Shown one piece after another: positions 7,005-14,787 of a DNA stretch of 18,740 nucleotides (position 1 is its first letter; every line of letters begins with the position of its first letter). The DNA comes from a bacterium (GTDB lineage Bacteria > Patescibacteriota > Microgenomatia > Levybacterales > UBA12049). Both the position numbers and the translations under genes were made by a program. The DNA lies in contig JAKAMH010000005.1 of assembly GCA_021813005.1 (NCBI GenBank), positions 1 to 18,740 on the forward strand. The letters run 5' to 3'. Below the pieces are notes generated by a model that saw nothing but the letters and a program-made list of their open reading frames with translations, was not told the DNA's origin and did no database searches.

Positions 7005-8519
7005 TTACTTTGGATTAACCTTATAAACGGTAAAGTAGCGGTTGGGGTTATAGTACGGATATTGCAACACCTTGGTCACATTCCAGGTAGAGGGAGCCTC
7101 CCCAGTCAGTCCGCAAGTGTTACAGGGTTGATAGAAAACCATGTATGTCGGCATCTGTCTGGCTTTGGAAAGTAACCAGCCAGGTGGTGTATGGTCAATG
7201 GGCCAAATCCCCTTTATAGAAATATTGGGGTTCTTTTCAAGAAAAATTTCATATGCAGACGGCATGAGACCAAACGTCCCCTCTGTAGCAATAAAAATGT
7301 GCTGAGTCTCCGCCTGTTTCGTAAAGTAAGCGACGCTTGGCTTTACACCGATACCAGCCGGCCAGTCGTTGAGCAGTTGGTTTTTATCGGACGCGGGAAT
7401 TGGTGCAATCGCAAAATTTGTTAGCAGAAAATAGTCTTTGATTAAAAAACCTGAAAGAAATACTATGAAAATGAGAATGGTAAACGCGGGTTTTTTGACA
7501 ATCTGAAACAGCGCGTCAAAGGAAAACGCTGCCATAACGAGTAACGGCATACTCATAAAAAGGATAAAGCGCGGATACAGTACTTTACCAAAAAGAGCCA
7601 GGAAAACAAACGGCGCTGAAAACCAGGCCAGAAGAAGCAGCTTTTCTCGCCAATATTTAAATGAAACAACAAACGATATGGCCACAAGCACCAAAATGGG
7701 GATACTGGCATATCCGATCAGCCAAGACATTAGGCCATGGAAATTGCCGAAGAAAAAACGAAACGGATGATGTACCCACTGCCCTAAAGGATAGACAAAA
7801 ACGTCATTTTTCTCACCGATGATGTGATAAAAAGGAGAGAGTCGCAGAACGCCGTAGTATAGATTTGCCAGCACGACCACTACAAGGCTCAGGAGAACAA
7901 AGTTTGCTAGTCGCTCCTTGAGGCGTTTTTGGGAAAAGTCGAAGAGAAGCAAGGCAAAGGGAATTAAGGCAAGAGAGAAGAATGCACTTGTCTTGGTTAG
8001 CATCCCGCCGCCTATCACAAGCGCTAGGATGAGGGCAATATCCAAACGTAACTTTCTGACAAAGAGCACTTCCAGATAAAGAGCCCAGATAGTAAACATG
8101 GCGACCATCGAATCGTAGAGCGCCAGTTTGTCATACACCAGGGCAAAGGGATAGAGAACATACAGCAGACTGCTGAGGATTCCTACTCTTTTATTGTGAA
8201 ATATTTCTGTTCCCAGGAAATAGATTCCAATCGCTGATAAAGCACCCGTTGTCACCGATACAAGCCGGCCGGCAAGAAGCGGATGGTGAATAAGCTTGAG
8301 AAATACCATGGTCCACCAAACATACATGGGCTGTTTGCCGTCTGTAAGTGAAATAAAACGCCAGGAGGCATCGTCTTTGGCAATTTGTGCCCAACGAAGA
8401 TAGATAGCCTCATCGGTGAAAATAGGGAGTGTCAGAATATGGAAGATACGGCTTATGAAATAGATGAAGACGAGGATGACTGCCAGAATAGGTATCCAGT
8501 GCTTTTTAATAAAAGCCAT
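7005..8519 (-). CDS. PMT/GT39-like (PMT_2) membrane glycosyltransferase
   Basis: A 504-residue polytopic protein of the dolichyl-phosphate-mannose protein mannosyltransferase/ArnT type. After the first membrane helix (about 9-30) comes FTDEAIYLRWA; D36-E37 is the acidic pair at which GT-C enzymes bind metal or act as catalytic base. The loop then has KQPMYVWW, equivalent to the HPP-type motif that contacts the lipid donor. About ten further hydrophobic segments follow and the C-terminal 130 residues are a non-membrane domain. Such enzymes transfer sugar from polyprenyl phosphate to proteins or lipids on the outer face. The 5' end overlaps the upstream gene by 67 bp; the first helix would be lost with any later start, so ATG 8519 stands. 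Confidence 0.82.
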   Translation of the reverse strand: MAFIKKHWIPILAVILVFIYFISRIFHILTLPIFTDEAIYLRWAQIAKDDASWRFISLTDGKQPMYVWWTMVFLKLIHHPLLAGRLVSVTTGALSAIGIYFLGTEIFHNKRVGILSSLLYVLYPFALVYDKLALYDSMVAMFTIWALYLEVLFVRKLRLDIALILALVIGGGMLTKTSAFFSLALIPFALLLFDFSQKRLKERLANFVLLSLVVVVLANLYYGVLRLSPFYHIIGEKNDVFVYPLGQWVHHPFRFFFGNFHGLMSWLIGYASIPILVLVAISFVVSFKYWREKLLLLAWFSAPFVFLALFGKVLYPRFILFMSMPLLVMAAFSFDALFQIVKKPAFTILIFIVFLSGFLIKDYFLLTNFAIAPIPASDKNQLLNDWPAGIGVKPSVAYFTKQAETQHIFIATEGTFGLMPSAYEIFLEKNPNISIKGIWPIDHTPPGWLLSKARQMPTYMVFYQPCNTCGLTGEAPSTWNVTKVLQYPYYNPNRYFTVYKVNPK

Positions 8520-9655
8520 ATAGTGAGATTATACATAAACGGCAAAACAAGAAGCAAATAGCGCGGCCAAACAGGAACAAACACAAACAGCAACAAATAA
8601 CAGACGATCCAGATAGCAAGAAGTCCTATTTCATCCATCTTTCTTTTCGCTACCATGTAGATTAGATACGCAAAAAAACCAAAAAATAGTATCGCCCAGG
8701 AAATGCGCCACTCCGGGATATGAGACGCCTGTCCCCACCATGTCGACCACCGCCCGATGAGGAGCATTTGCGGCACATTGAGCGGATCGGGTTTCGCACC
8801 ATTGGCGTAAAAAAGTACAATCCACTTCTGAACGCCCAAAAACTGCCGGAGGCCATGGCCAAGCATAAAGTAGCGGAAATAAGTTAAAAGAAATATAGCC
8901 AAGGAAAACGGTATAACCAGCAGGGATTTTTTCCATTCACCAAAATGTCTTTTGCCGATAAGATAAAGCGTCATTACTGCGAAAACCAAAACAAAGGTTG
9001 AGGAACTCGCTTTCACGGACATCATAGCTCCCAAAAAAACACCGGCTAACTGATAGTTCTTGCGGAGAAAAAAATAAAATGTAAGAAAAAAGAATGACAA
9101 ATAAAAGGTGTCCAAAAACGGAGCCCGAAGCTGCGTATAAAATAAGGGTTCAAATGAGAAAAGGACTACCGGAATGAACGCCAGAAGCTTATCTTTAAAC
9201 ACTGCCAGATTGAGAAGGAAAAACGAGAAAAGCGCGAAAAGCCCCGAGAAAAGGGCAAACAGGTTTTGATTATGAAAGAGAAGTATAAATATGCCGATTG
9301 CATATTTACCAAGCGGTGGAATCTCAGCATTCAGAGTTGTCGGATCACGCCCTGTAATATAGGCATAGGCTGCATAGGTATATAAACCGTCATCGCCTAT
9401 CGTATTTTTAGAGTTTGACACAACCCATTGAGACATCAAGTATCTGTTCCTCCAATATGTGGCATCAAATGACGTACTGTAGGCAGATCTATAAAAGAAG
9501 ACACGGAAACCAAGCTGACCAACAAAAAGAACGATAATTAGAATGGCGAGTACTGACTTTATCCGCTTTAGTCCACTCGGACTGAAGGATAAAAATGGCA
9601 CAGAAGCTGCGTTTGCTCTGCGAGGCGCGTATGTCTTGTCAGCTGGCTGTTTCAT
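8453..9655 (-). CDS. PMT/GT39-like membrane glycosyltransferase
   Basis: A 400-residue polytopic protein. A basic N-terminus of about 34 residues precedes the first membrane helix (about 34-50). The first outside loop is long and contains GDDGLYTYAAYAYITG (87-102) and NAEIPPLGKY (109-118), the latter matching the PPLG motif of PMT_2 proteins. D88-D89 are candidates for the GT-C catalytic acids, but the pair is less typical than in the neighbour at 7005. It is shorter than many PMT proteins and lacks their large soluble C-terminal domain. The C-terminus ends in six serines inside the 67-bp overlap with the next gene. Its start overlaps the stop of the upstream gene in an ATGA arrangement. The sugar and acceptor are unknown. 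Confidence 0.75.
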   Translation of the reverse strand: MKQPADKTYAPRRANAASVPFLSFSPSGLKRIKSVLAILIIVLFVGQLGFRVFFYRSAYSTSFDATYWRNRYLMSQWVVSNSKNTIGDDGLYTYAAYAYITGRDPTTLNAEIPPLGKYAIGIFILLFHNQNLFALFSGLFALFSFFLLNLAVFKDKLLAFIPVVLFSFEPLFYTQLRAPFLDTFYLSFFFLTFYFFLRKNYQLAGVFLGAMMSVKASSSTFVLVFAVMTLYLIGKRHFGEWKKSLLVIPFSLAIFLLTYFRYFMLGHGLRQFLGVQKWIVLFYANGAKPDPLNVPQMLLIGRWSTWWGQASHIPEWRISWAILFFGFFAYLIYMVAKRKMDEIGLLAIWIVCYLLLFVFVPVWPRYLLLVLPFMYNLTIWLLLKSTGYLFWQSSSSSSIS

Positions 9656-10941
9656 TTTTTATGCTGCCAAATCAACAGATATCTTCGTGCCCAGGGAAAA
9701 AATATAGCCTTTTTGTCAACAAATTGAAAGCCGGCGTAAAGCAGTATACCTCCGACCGAGACAAAAATCCCCCACTCAGCAAGTGCATTAAGGATGGACG
9801 GAATAGGTGGATTCCAGTTGCCCGTATAGATAAAGGGGAGGTACATAAGAAGAGCAAAGAGAGGCAAAACGACACCCGGTATGCTTATGTAGAATTTTTG
9901 GGAACGAAGTGCAGCAAACGGCAGAATATAGAGAAGATACCAGGGCTGGAAGGTAGTACGAAATGATGCAAGCACTACGCCCAAACACATGGTGCTAATG
10001 GCAAGTAGAACAAATACGCCATAGCTGTACCTCTTCCTTCGCCAGATAAGAATGCCCAAAAGAAGAAAAACGGGTGAAACAAGAAAGGTGGCAAATTTAA
10101 TACCAATTGAAAGTAAGAGGTAAAATAATGAACGAAGATATTTTTTCTTCAAAAGTACATAGAGTGCGATAACTGACATAAACATCATGACAATATCATT
10201 GTGGGCAGATATGAGAGACTCTATGAGTACGAGTGGATTGAAAGCAAAAAACACCATATTCATTACCTTTTTTTCCGTATCCCAAAGATCACTGATTTTC
10301 CCGATATAGTAAACAGTTCCCATGAATGAGAGCGCCATAAGCAGCTTGAAGAGATAAAACGTCGGGATGAAGTACTGCAGGGCAACAAAAGAAAGCGGTG
10401 CCGTCATAGCCAGCCACACCGGACCATACGGGTAGGTCCGGTGTGTCCAGTGCATAAACGTGAGCATGGGGTCTTTTGGGTAATCAAGCGCCATGTGAGC
10501 ATATGGATTCTGGTGATAGAAAGTCAGGATTTTAGCGTCAAAGATATAATTAAAAAGATCATAAGAAAATCCGTTGTATGCCATGACAAAAAAAGGCACT
10601 ATGCAGATTAGAAGTCCCCAAAGCTGCTTCGTGGTTATCTTCTTTTGCCTTACAAGACGCAAGAAGATAACATAATAGGTAAACAACGCGAGCACAAGCG
10701 ATACATATATAAAAGACGAGAGAGGACGATCGAAATACCCTATGTATTGAAAAGACTTGATTACCTCCCGAAGAACGGCACTCCGAGAAAAAACCAGACT
10801 TAGATCAACTTGTGTAAACGAATAGAGAAAGAGAGCAAAATTGACAAGAAGATAGGAAATAAATAGAAAACGGTACTTACCTGAAAAAAGAGATGACAAA
10901 CAAGCAAGCGACTCTCGAGATATTTTTGCAAGATACTTCAT
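9652..10941 (-). CDS. GT-C membrane glycosyltransferase, MptB/GT87-like
   Basis: A 429-residue multi-pass protein with the signature of polyprenol-phosphate-dependent mannosyltransferases. SYDLFNYIFDAKI at 126-138 carries the putative catalytic D128 in the first large outside loop, NPYAHM follows at 145-150, YPYGPVWL lies at 170-177, FNPLVLIE at 234-241 and AHND at 246-249. These blocks recur in the GT87/DUF2029 and MptA/MptB groups, which elongate mannan-type chains outside the membrane in Actinobacteria. Here it most likely adds a lipid-linked hexose to a surface glycan; mannose is a guess from family. The gene starts only 2 bp after the stop of the GT2 upstream and shows no Shine-Dalgarno, so coupling to that gene is likely. 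Confidence 0.75.
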   Translation of the reverse strand: MKYLAKISRESLACLSSLFSGKYRFLFISYLLVNFALFLYSFTQVDLSLVFSRSAVLREVIKSFQYIGYFDRPLSSFIYVSLVLALFTYYVIFLRLVRQKKITTKQLWGLLICIVPFFVMAYNGFSYDLFNYIFDAKILTFYHQNPYAHMALDYPKDPMLTFMHWTHRTYPYGPVWLAMTAPLSFVALQYFIPTFYLFKLLMALSFMGTVYYIGKISDLWDTEKKVMNMVFFAFNPLVLIESLISAHNDIVMMFMSVIALYVLLKKKYLRSLFYLLLSIGIKFATFLVSPVFLLLGILIWRRKRYSYGVFVLLAISTMCLGVVLASFRTTFQPWYLLYILPFAALRSQKFYISIPGVVLPLFALLMYLPFIYTGNWNPPIPSILNALAEWGIFVSVGGILLYAGFQFVDKKAIFFPWARRYLLIWQHKK

Positions 10942-10943
10942 AA

Positions 10944-11705
10944 TTATTTCAGGGCATACTTACCGAACAGTGCATTCTTGCGTATTTTAAGCAGACCAAG
11001 CAGTCCGTCCAGAGAGTCGCTTACGGGGCTGACTCGCCTTGTCTGCACATACCGCCACTGCACAGGGACTTCTTTAATTGCATACCCCATCTTGCTTGCC
11101 AGATACAAAAGTTCTACATCAAAACTTGCTGTGACTTTTGAACCTCTGGTCTCCTTATAGCCATCATGGAGCTCACTCATCTTACTAAAAAGGGCATGTG
11201 CCACGTCTTTCCTGAAGACTTTAAAGCCACATTGTGTGTCCTGGATTTTGGGCAGACCGACCACTAGCTTTCTGGTAAGTATCATCCCTTCATGCATAAT
11301 AAGTCGAGACAAGGGATAGTTCTCCTCACCTGAACCGCGTGAACCAACAGCAATGTCATAGGACTTTTCCACATAAGGCAGGAGCTTATCAATCTCTTCA
11401 ATAGGTGTTGCCTGGTCCATATCCGTGAACATAATATAGGACCCCTGTCCTCTCAACATACCGGTAGTAACTGCCCCGGCTTTACCGAGGTGTGGATTCA
11501 CAAGAAGCCTGAAATGTTTGTTTTCTCTAGCAAATGCCTCTACAAATTCTACGCTACCATCCTCCGACCCGTCATCAACGACGATAATCTCATAATCATA
11601 TTTTTTCTTTTCAAAAAAACCTGTGACCCTGCCAAGCACACCTCTTTGCAGGTTGGCCATTTCATCATAAGAGGGGATAATAACGGAGAGAAAAATGTCC
11701 TTCAT
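10944..11705 (-). CDS. Dolichyl-phosphate glucosyltransferase-like GT2 (ALG5/DPM type)
   Basis: A 253-residue GT-A fold enzyme expected to make polyprenyl-phosphate-linked sugar, the donor for the GT-C enzymes encoded next to it. Motifs from ATG 11705: SVIIPSYDE near 7-15, VDDGS at 43-47, HLGKAGAV with the substrate-loop lysine near 72-79, TDMDQATPIEE (DxD metal site) at 94-104 and QCGFKVF further on. The TPIEE and QCGFKVF blocks are the pattern of ALG5-like enzymes. An in-frame GTG lies at 11717, but ATG 11705 fits the family start better. The frame is the promoter-proximal gene of a six-gene unit. The 77 bp upstream hold a -10 box and a small palindromic repeat. Confidence 0.85.
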   Translation of the reverse strand: MKDIFLSVIIPSYDEMANLQRGVLGRVTGFFEKKKYDYEIIVVDDGSEDGSVEFVEAFARENKHFRLLVNPHLGKAGAVTTGMLRGQGSYIMFTDMDQATPIEEIDKLLPYVEKSYDIAVGSRGSGEENYPLSRLIMHEGMILTRKLVVGLPKIQDTQCGFKVFRKDVAHALFSKMSELHDGYKETRGSKVTASFDVELLYLASKMGYAIKEVPVQWRYVQTRRVSPVSDSLDGLLGLLKIRKNALFGKYALK

Positions 11706-11726
11706 TATGCGATGCACCGAGTATGG

Positions 11727-11749
11727 CCCTAAGCATGCCGAAGGGTCAC
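11727..11749 (-). repeat. Short REP-like palindromic element in the leader of the glycan operon
   Basis: The plus strand has CCCT, a loop with GCATGC, then AGGGTCAC; the arms GGCCCT/AGGGTC pair over 6 bp with one wobble. It resembles the interspersed motif of CTGAGC ... GTCGAAG type found in many bacterial genomes, with several changes. Related copies lie at 15920-15946 and 16028-16045. It is placed between the predicted -10 and the start codon of the GT2 gene. Confidence 0.4.
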
Positions 11750-11755
11750 AGAAGC

Positions 11756-11785
11756 ATTATACTATAGTGGAAAGAGTAGTACCAA
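11756..11785 (-). promoter_or_regulatory. Promoter of the six-gene glycan unit
   Basis: A perfect TATAAT (11761-11756) with TTGGTA (11785-11780) at 18-bp spacing. Unlike most promoters here it would give a leader of about 44 nt before ATG 11705, which contains the palindromic repeat at 11727-11749. Confidence 0.45.
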
Positions 11786-11794
11786 TAGAGGAAT

Positions 11795-12763
11795 CTATAC
11801 ACTTTTATCCAGAAGATCCTTGAGCATGCCAGCAAGACTTTTTATACTCTCCCTATCATAAACTGAGCAGTCATAGGCTTTTTTACCCGCTTTCCTGAAG
11901 GTCATAAGACTACGATCAAGCGTCTTTCTATCCACCAAATCAGATTTGGTAAGAAGGATTATTTCAGGTTTCTCTAAAAGACGCGGGTTATGCTTCTCCA
12001 GTTCCCCCCGTACTATGGCATATACTTTCTCAACGTCCTGGCTTGTCACATCAATGCAGTGGACGAGTATTTGCGTTTTTTCTATATGCTTGAGAAAGCC
12101 GATCCCCAGCCCGTGTCCGCTGGCTGCGCCTTCGATAAGACCCGGAATATCAGCTATCGGATGCTTCTCGAGCATGCCAATATTCGGCTCTAGTGTCGTG
12201 AAAGGGTAGTCTCCTATCTTAGGGGTGGCATGAGTGAGTACTGCGAGTAGACTACTCTTACCGGCATTGGGCAGCCCGATCAGGCCGATGTCAGCGATCA
12301 GACGTAATGATAAAAGCAGTTTTTTCTCTTCACCCTCACCTCCGAGCTCCGCGTATTTGGGTGCTTGATTGGTCGCGCTTTTAAATTCGTCGTTCCCGCG
12401 ACCGCCCCGACCTCCTTTTGCCAACAAGAGAGGAATATTATTGAAAACCTCGTATGTTCTCCCTGAGTTCGTATCAGTAATTTCTGTCCCAAGCGGAACA
12501 AGTATGGTAGTGTGTTCGGCATTTTTCCCAAAAAGTCGTTTTCGCTTTCCCGATATCCCGTCTTCCGCCTTGATATTCTTTTTGAATCTAAACTGCGAGA
12601 GGTCTCGGATATTTGATGTCCCCTGGAAGTAGATATCTCCTCCGTTTCCGCCGTTTCCACCGTCAGGCCCTCCCTTGGCTGTAAGGCTATTGCGAAGAAA
12701 TGTTGCCGCCCCGTTTCCGCCGTTACCGGCTTTGATGATAAGTTTGACGTGATCCACCAGCAT
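11795..12763 (-). CDS. obg: GTPase Obg/CgtA
   Basis: A 322-residue ribosome-associated GTPase acting in assembly of the large subunit. The glycine-rich Obg fold fills residues 1-150 (HVKLIIKAGNGGNGAATFLR; GGPDGGNGGNGGDI; AKGGRGGRGN). The G domain follows: G1 GLPNAGKS at 163-170, G2 threonine in FTT at 188-190, G3 DIPGL at 205-209 and G4 TKSD at 272-275; the G5 position reads CSVYD. It ends soon after the G domain, so the C-terminal OCT domain found in several Obg proteins is absent. The frame is open for 10 more codons upstream, but those lie over the hflX end; ATG 12763 begins the conserved MLVDHVKL and follows an extended -10 box. It lies 7 bp after hflX. Confidence 0.97.
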   Translation of the reverse strand: MLVDHVKLIIKAGNGGNGAATFLRNSLTAKGGPDGGNGGNGGDIYFQGTSNIRDLSQFRFKKNIKAEDGISGKRKRLFGKNAEHTTILVPLGTEITDTNSGRTYEVFNNIPLLLAKGGRGGRGNDEFKSATNQAPKYAELGGEGEEKKLLLSLRLIADIGLIGLPNAGKSSLLAVLTHATPKIGDYPFTTLEPNIGMLEKHPIADIPGLIEGAASGHGLGIGFLKHIEKTQILVHCIDVTSQDVEKVYAIVRGELEKHNPRLLEKPEIILLTKSDLVDRKTLDRSLMTFRKAGKKAYDCSVYDRESIKSLAGMLKDLLDKSV

Positions 12764-12769
12764 GTGCGC

Positions 12770-12778
12770 ATTATACCA
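12770..12778 (-). promoter_or_regulatory. Extended -10 promoter of obg, overlapping the hflX stop codon
   Basis: The minus strand reads TGGTATAAT, with the box ending 6 nt before ATG 12763; the predicted transcription start falls on or next to the A of the ATG. The TAA inside the box is the stop codon of hflX. No convincing -35 is seen. Confidence 0.5.
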
Positions 12779-13934
12779 GTTGTGAGGCTTCAAAAGTAAC
12801 TTCCCTAGGCATTGCTATTTGCCGAGAAAGCCGCTCTGTGATGGCTTTCCGGATTTGCTGGATACCATCATCTGTCTTGGCAGATACAAAAAGCGGACTA
12901 TGTGCAGAATATTTCTCTCTGAGCGCCTCTCTGTCCAATGCCTCGACCTTGTCTATTTTGTTAAACACATAGATGGCATCTGTGGTACGCCTCCCCAGGT
13001 CCCTTAGAACTTCATTGACTACAGTAATTTTTTCGGGAAACTCCCTGTCCGACACGTCGATGACATGGAGCAAAAAATCGGCATGCACCGACTCAAGAAG
13101 TGTTGACTTAAATGCCCCGATGAGGTGCGGCGGCAGATTACGAATAAAACCTATTGTATCACTAAGCATCACTTCCCGGCCTGATTCAGGCAGGTATAGT
13201 TTGCCGACAATACTGTCCAGAGTTGCAAATAAAACGTTTTGTACAAGCGTTTTTTTGCCGGTAAGTGCACGAAAGAGCGAGCTTTTGCCGGCGTTGGTAT
13301 AACCAATAATTGAGACTGTCTGAAGGCCGCGTCTCCTCCGCCTCTCGAGTTGTCGAGTGCGGGAAGCAGCTATTTTATCAAGCTCATCGGTAATTTTCTT
13401 CATCTGATCACGCCAATGCCGCTTCATAAGCTCTGTGTTGGTCTCCCCTGCTCCCAACGCGCCTACACCGCCGCCCTGGCGCGACAGAACATAACCCATA
13501 CCATAAATTCTTGGGCCCATGTACTGCATCCGCGCAAGTTCAATTTGCAGCTTGGCCTCAGTTGTCTTGGCATGTTTATCAAAAATATGGAGAATTAGAT
13601 CCACTCTATCCCAAACTTCAATCTGGGGATTTACTTTTTGAAAGACCGTCTTGAGAGCATGGACTTGCCGCGGTTTAGCAACGCTGCTGAGCACGATCAC
13701 ATCAATCGCCTCATTTTCTACCTTTTCCAAGACTTCCTGCACTTTACCGCTACCAATAAATGTAGCGTTATCCGGATTATCCAGCCTCTGAATCACCCGA
13801 TCTACGACCTCTCCGCCGAGCGTTGCCACCAAAGATTCCAGTTCTTCCCCGGCAGCGATAGCACGTTCTTTGTTGGCACGAGGGCTTATGACATGAACCG
13901 GTAATATCCGTATGATGTCTTTGCGATCTAACAA
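12771..13934 (-). CDS. hflX: GTPase HflX
   Basis: A 387-residue ribosome-binding GTPase that splits or rescues stalled ribosomes under stress in bacteria. The N-terminal HflX domain (about 1-165) ends in the glycine-rich RQGGGVGALGAGETNTE (152-168). A basic helical region (170-203, with a run of arginines near 198-202) leads into the G domain: G1 GYTNAGKSS at 211-219, G2 around FATLD at 236-240, G3 DTIGF at 259-263, G4 NKID at 325-328 and G5 SAK at 351-353. The length is somewhat below the E. coli protein. No ATG lies in frame near the N-terminus; TTG 13934 is the best start, 9 nt after a TATAAT box. The stop sits within the obg promoter. Confidence 0.95.
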   Translation of the reverse strand: MLDRKDIIRILPVHVISPRANKERAIAAGEELESLVATLGGEVVDRVIQRLDNPDNATFIGSGKVQEVLEKVENEAIDVIVLSSVAKPRQVHALKTVFQKVNPQIEVWDRVDLILHIFDKHAKTTEAKLQIELARMQYMGPRIYGMGYVLSRQGGGVGALGAGETNTELMKRHWRDQMKKITDELDKIAASRTRQLERRRRRGLQTVSIIGYTNAGKSSLFRALTGKKTLVQNVLFATLDSIVGKLYLPESGREVMLSDTIGFIRNLPPHLIGAFKSTLLESVHADFLLHVIDVSDREFPEKITVVNEVLRDLGRRTTDAIYVFNKIDKVEALDREALREKYSAHSPLFVSAKTDDGIQQIRKAITERLSRQIAMPREVTFEASQLV

Positions 13935-13943
13935 GTTGCCACC

Positions 13944-13949
13944 ATTATA
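13944..13949 (-). promoter_or_regulatory. -10 box of hflX
   Basis: A perfect TATAAT 9 nt before the TTG start of hflX. No -35 is recognisable. A 5-bp GC stem (CCGGC/GCCGG) lies just upstream and might be a weak end signal of the dedA transcript. Confidence 0.4.
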
Positions 13950-13993
13950 CCCGGCTCGGTGCCGGAGTACGGTATGATTTATGTAAGACGAGA

Positions 13994-14611
13994 CTATTTC
14001 CTAAAAAAATGCAGCTTATGGTTGAGGTACCAGAGGATTGCCAGGATAAAGAGAATACCAACAGCAAGATCAAATTTATGGAAATATGACCCGAGCGTCT
14101 TCCAATTGTCCCCCAACTTGAGCCCGATATATGTAAGCACAATTGACCAGAGAAGTGATCCGGCAAAAGTGTAAGATAAAAATTTCTTCATGTCCATGCG
14201 AAACACACCTGCCGGAAGGGAGATGACCGTCCTGACGGCCGGCAAAAGCCTAGATACAAAAATAACCTTGTCTCCGTACTTGGTAAACCACTTGGAGGCA
14301 TCATTATAATCCTTAATCGTGACGAGGATAAACTTGCCGTATTTTTGTATCAAACCGAGAAGTAGCGTCTCCTCAAGAAAATATCCGATGTAATAGGCAA
14401 TGACGGAGCCCACCAGATTGGCCAGTGTACCAGCTAAAACGACAAGCCAAAAATTAAGTATCCCCTGTGAAACCAGAAATCCAGAGAAGGGCATTGTCAC
14501 CTCAGACGGAATAGGAACGAGCATTGATTCCAAAGTCATGAGAATAAAGATGCCGAGATAACCAGTAGTATGAATGAATCCAATCGTAAACTGCGCAAGT
14601 GACACAAGCAT
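13994..14611 (-). CDS. DedA-family (SNARE-associated/VTT domain) membrane protein
   Basis: A 205-residue integral membrane protein of the DedA family, whose members act in membrane homeostasis; some flip undecaprenyl phosphate or phosphatidylethanolamine. The re-entrant loop motif is at residues 28-46 with E29, P33, P35, E37 and a conserved G44. The second signature at 119-139 contains SRLLPAVRTVISLPAG and the following FRM. Hydrophobic segments lie at about 13-35, 51-76, 145-167 and 175-195. Recycling of the lipid carrier would fit the glycan genes in the neighbourhood, but that is inference. It starts 7 nt after an extended -10 box and has no Shine-Dalgarno, which predicts a leaderless mRNA. 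Confidence 0.92.
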   Translation of the reverse strand: MLVSLAQFTIGFIHTTGYLGIFILMTLESMLVPIPSEVTMPFSGFLVSQGILNFWLVVLAGTLANLVGSVIAYYIGYFLEETLLLGLIQKYGKFILVTIKDYNDASKWFTKYGDKVIFVSRLLPAVRTVISLPAGVFRMDMKKFLSYTFAGSLLWSIVLTYIGLKLGDNWKTLGSYFHKFDLAVGILFILAILWYLNHKLHFFRK

Positions 14612-14618
14612 ACTGCTT

Positions 14619-14648
14619 ATTGTAACAGTTTAAATTAATGAATTACAA
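14619..14648 (-). promoter_or_regulatory. Promoter of the dedA-family gene
   Basis: The minus strand shows TTGTAA (14648-14643), an 18-bp spacer ending in TGT, and TACAAT (14624-14619). The -10 ends 7 nt before ATG 14611, so the mRNA is predicted to begin at the start codon. Confidence 0.5.
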
Positions 14649-14734
14649 CAGGAAGCTGTTGTTTTTTGCAGCATTTTCCTTGATCTGGGCAACTGATAAA
14701 CGTTAAGTAAACTGACGTCAGGCTCATGCAAATA

Positions 14735-14775
14735 AAGCAAAAGACTGTTGATGACAAGTCAACAGTCTTTCTTTA
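14735..14775. terminator. Bidirectional intrinsic terminator
   Basis: A perfect 12-bp inverted repeat (14740-14751 and 14759-14770) around a 7-nt loop. It is followed by a T-rich tract in both directions: CTTTTGCTTTATTT on the minus strand, TCTTTCTTT on the plus strand. It lies 18 bp after the minus-strand stop at 14788 and most probably ends that gene's transcript. Confidence 0.8.
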
Positions 14776-14787
14776 AAAATCTATACA

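Noticed and set aside
12764..12793. Ten-codon N-terminal extension of Obg
   Set aside because: It lies over the hflX 3' end, precedes the -10 box, and is not part of the conserved Obg N-terminus, which begins at MLVDHVKL.
13943..13945. ATG inside the TATAATG before hflX as an alternative start
   Set aside because: It is out of frame with hflX and meets a stop after five codons.
14638..14709. Plus-strand frame of 23 codons (MNYNRKLLFFAASFSLIWATD...) divergent from dedA and followed by the hairpin at 14740
   Set aside because: It looks like a signal-peptide-like stub, but no convincing promoter or ribosome binding site precedes it and the terminator is explained by the minus-strand gene ending at 14788. 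Not listed as a gene.
14712..14721. Palindrome CTGACGTCAG near the terminator
   Set aside because: A 10-bp palindrome not linked to any promoter; no evidence for an operator.
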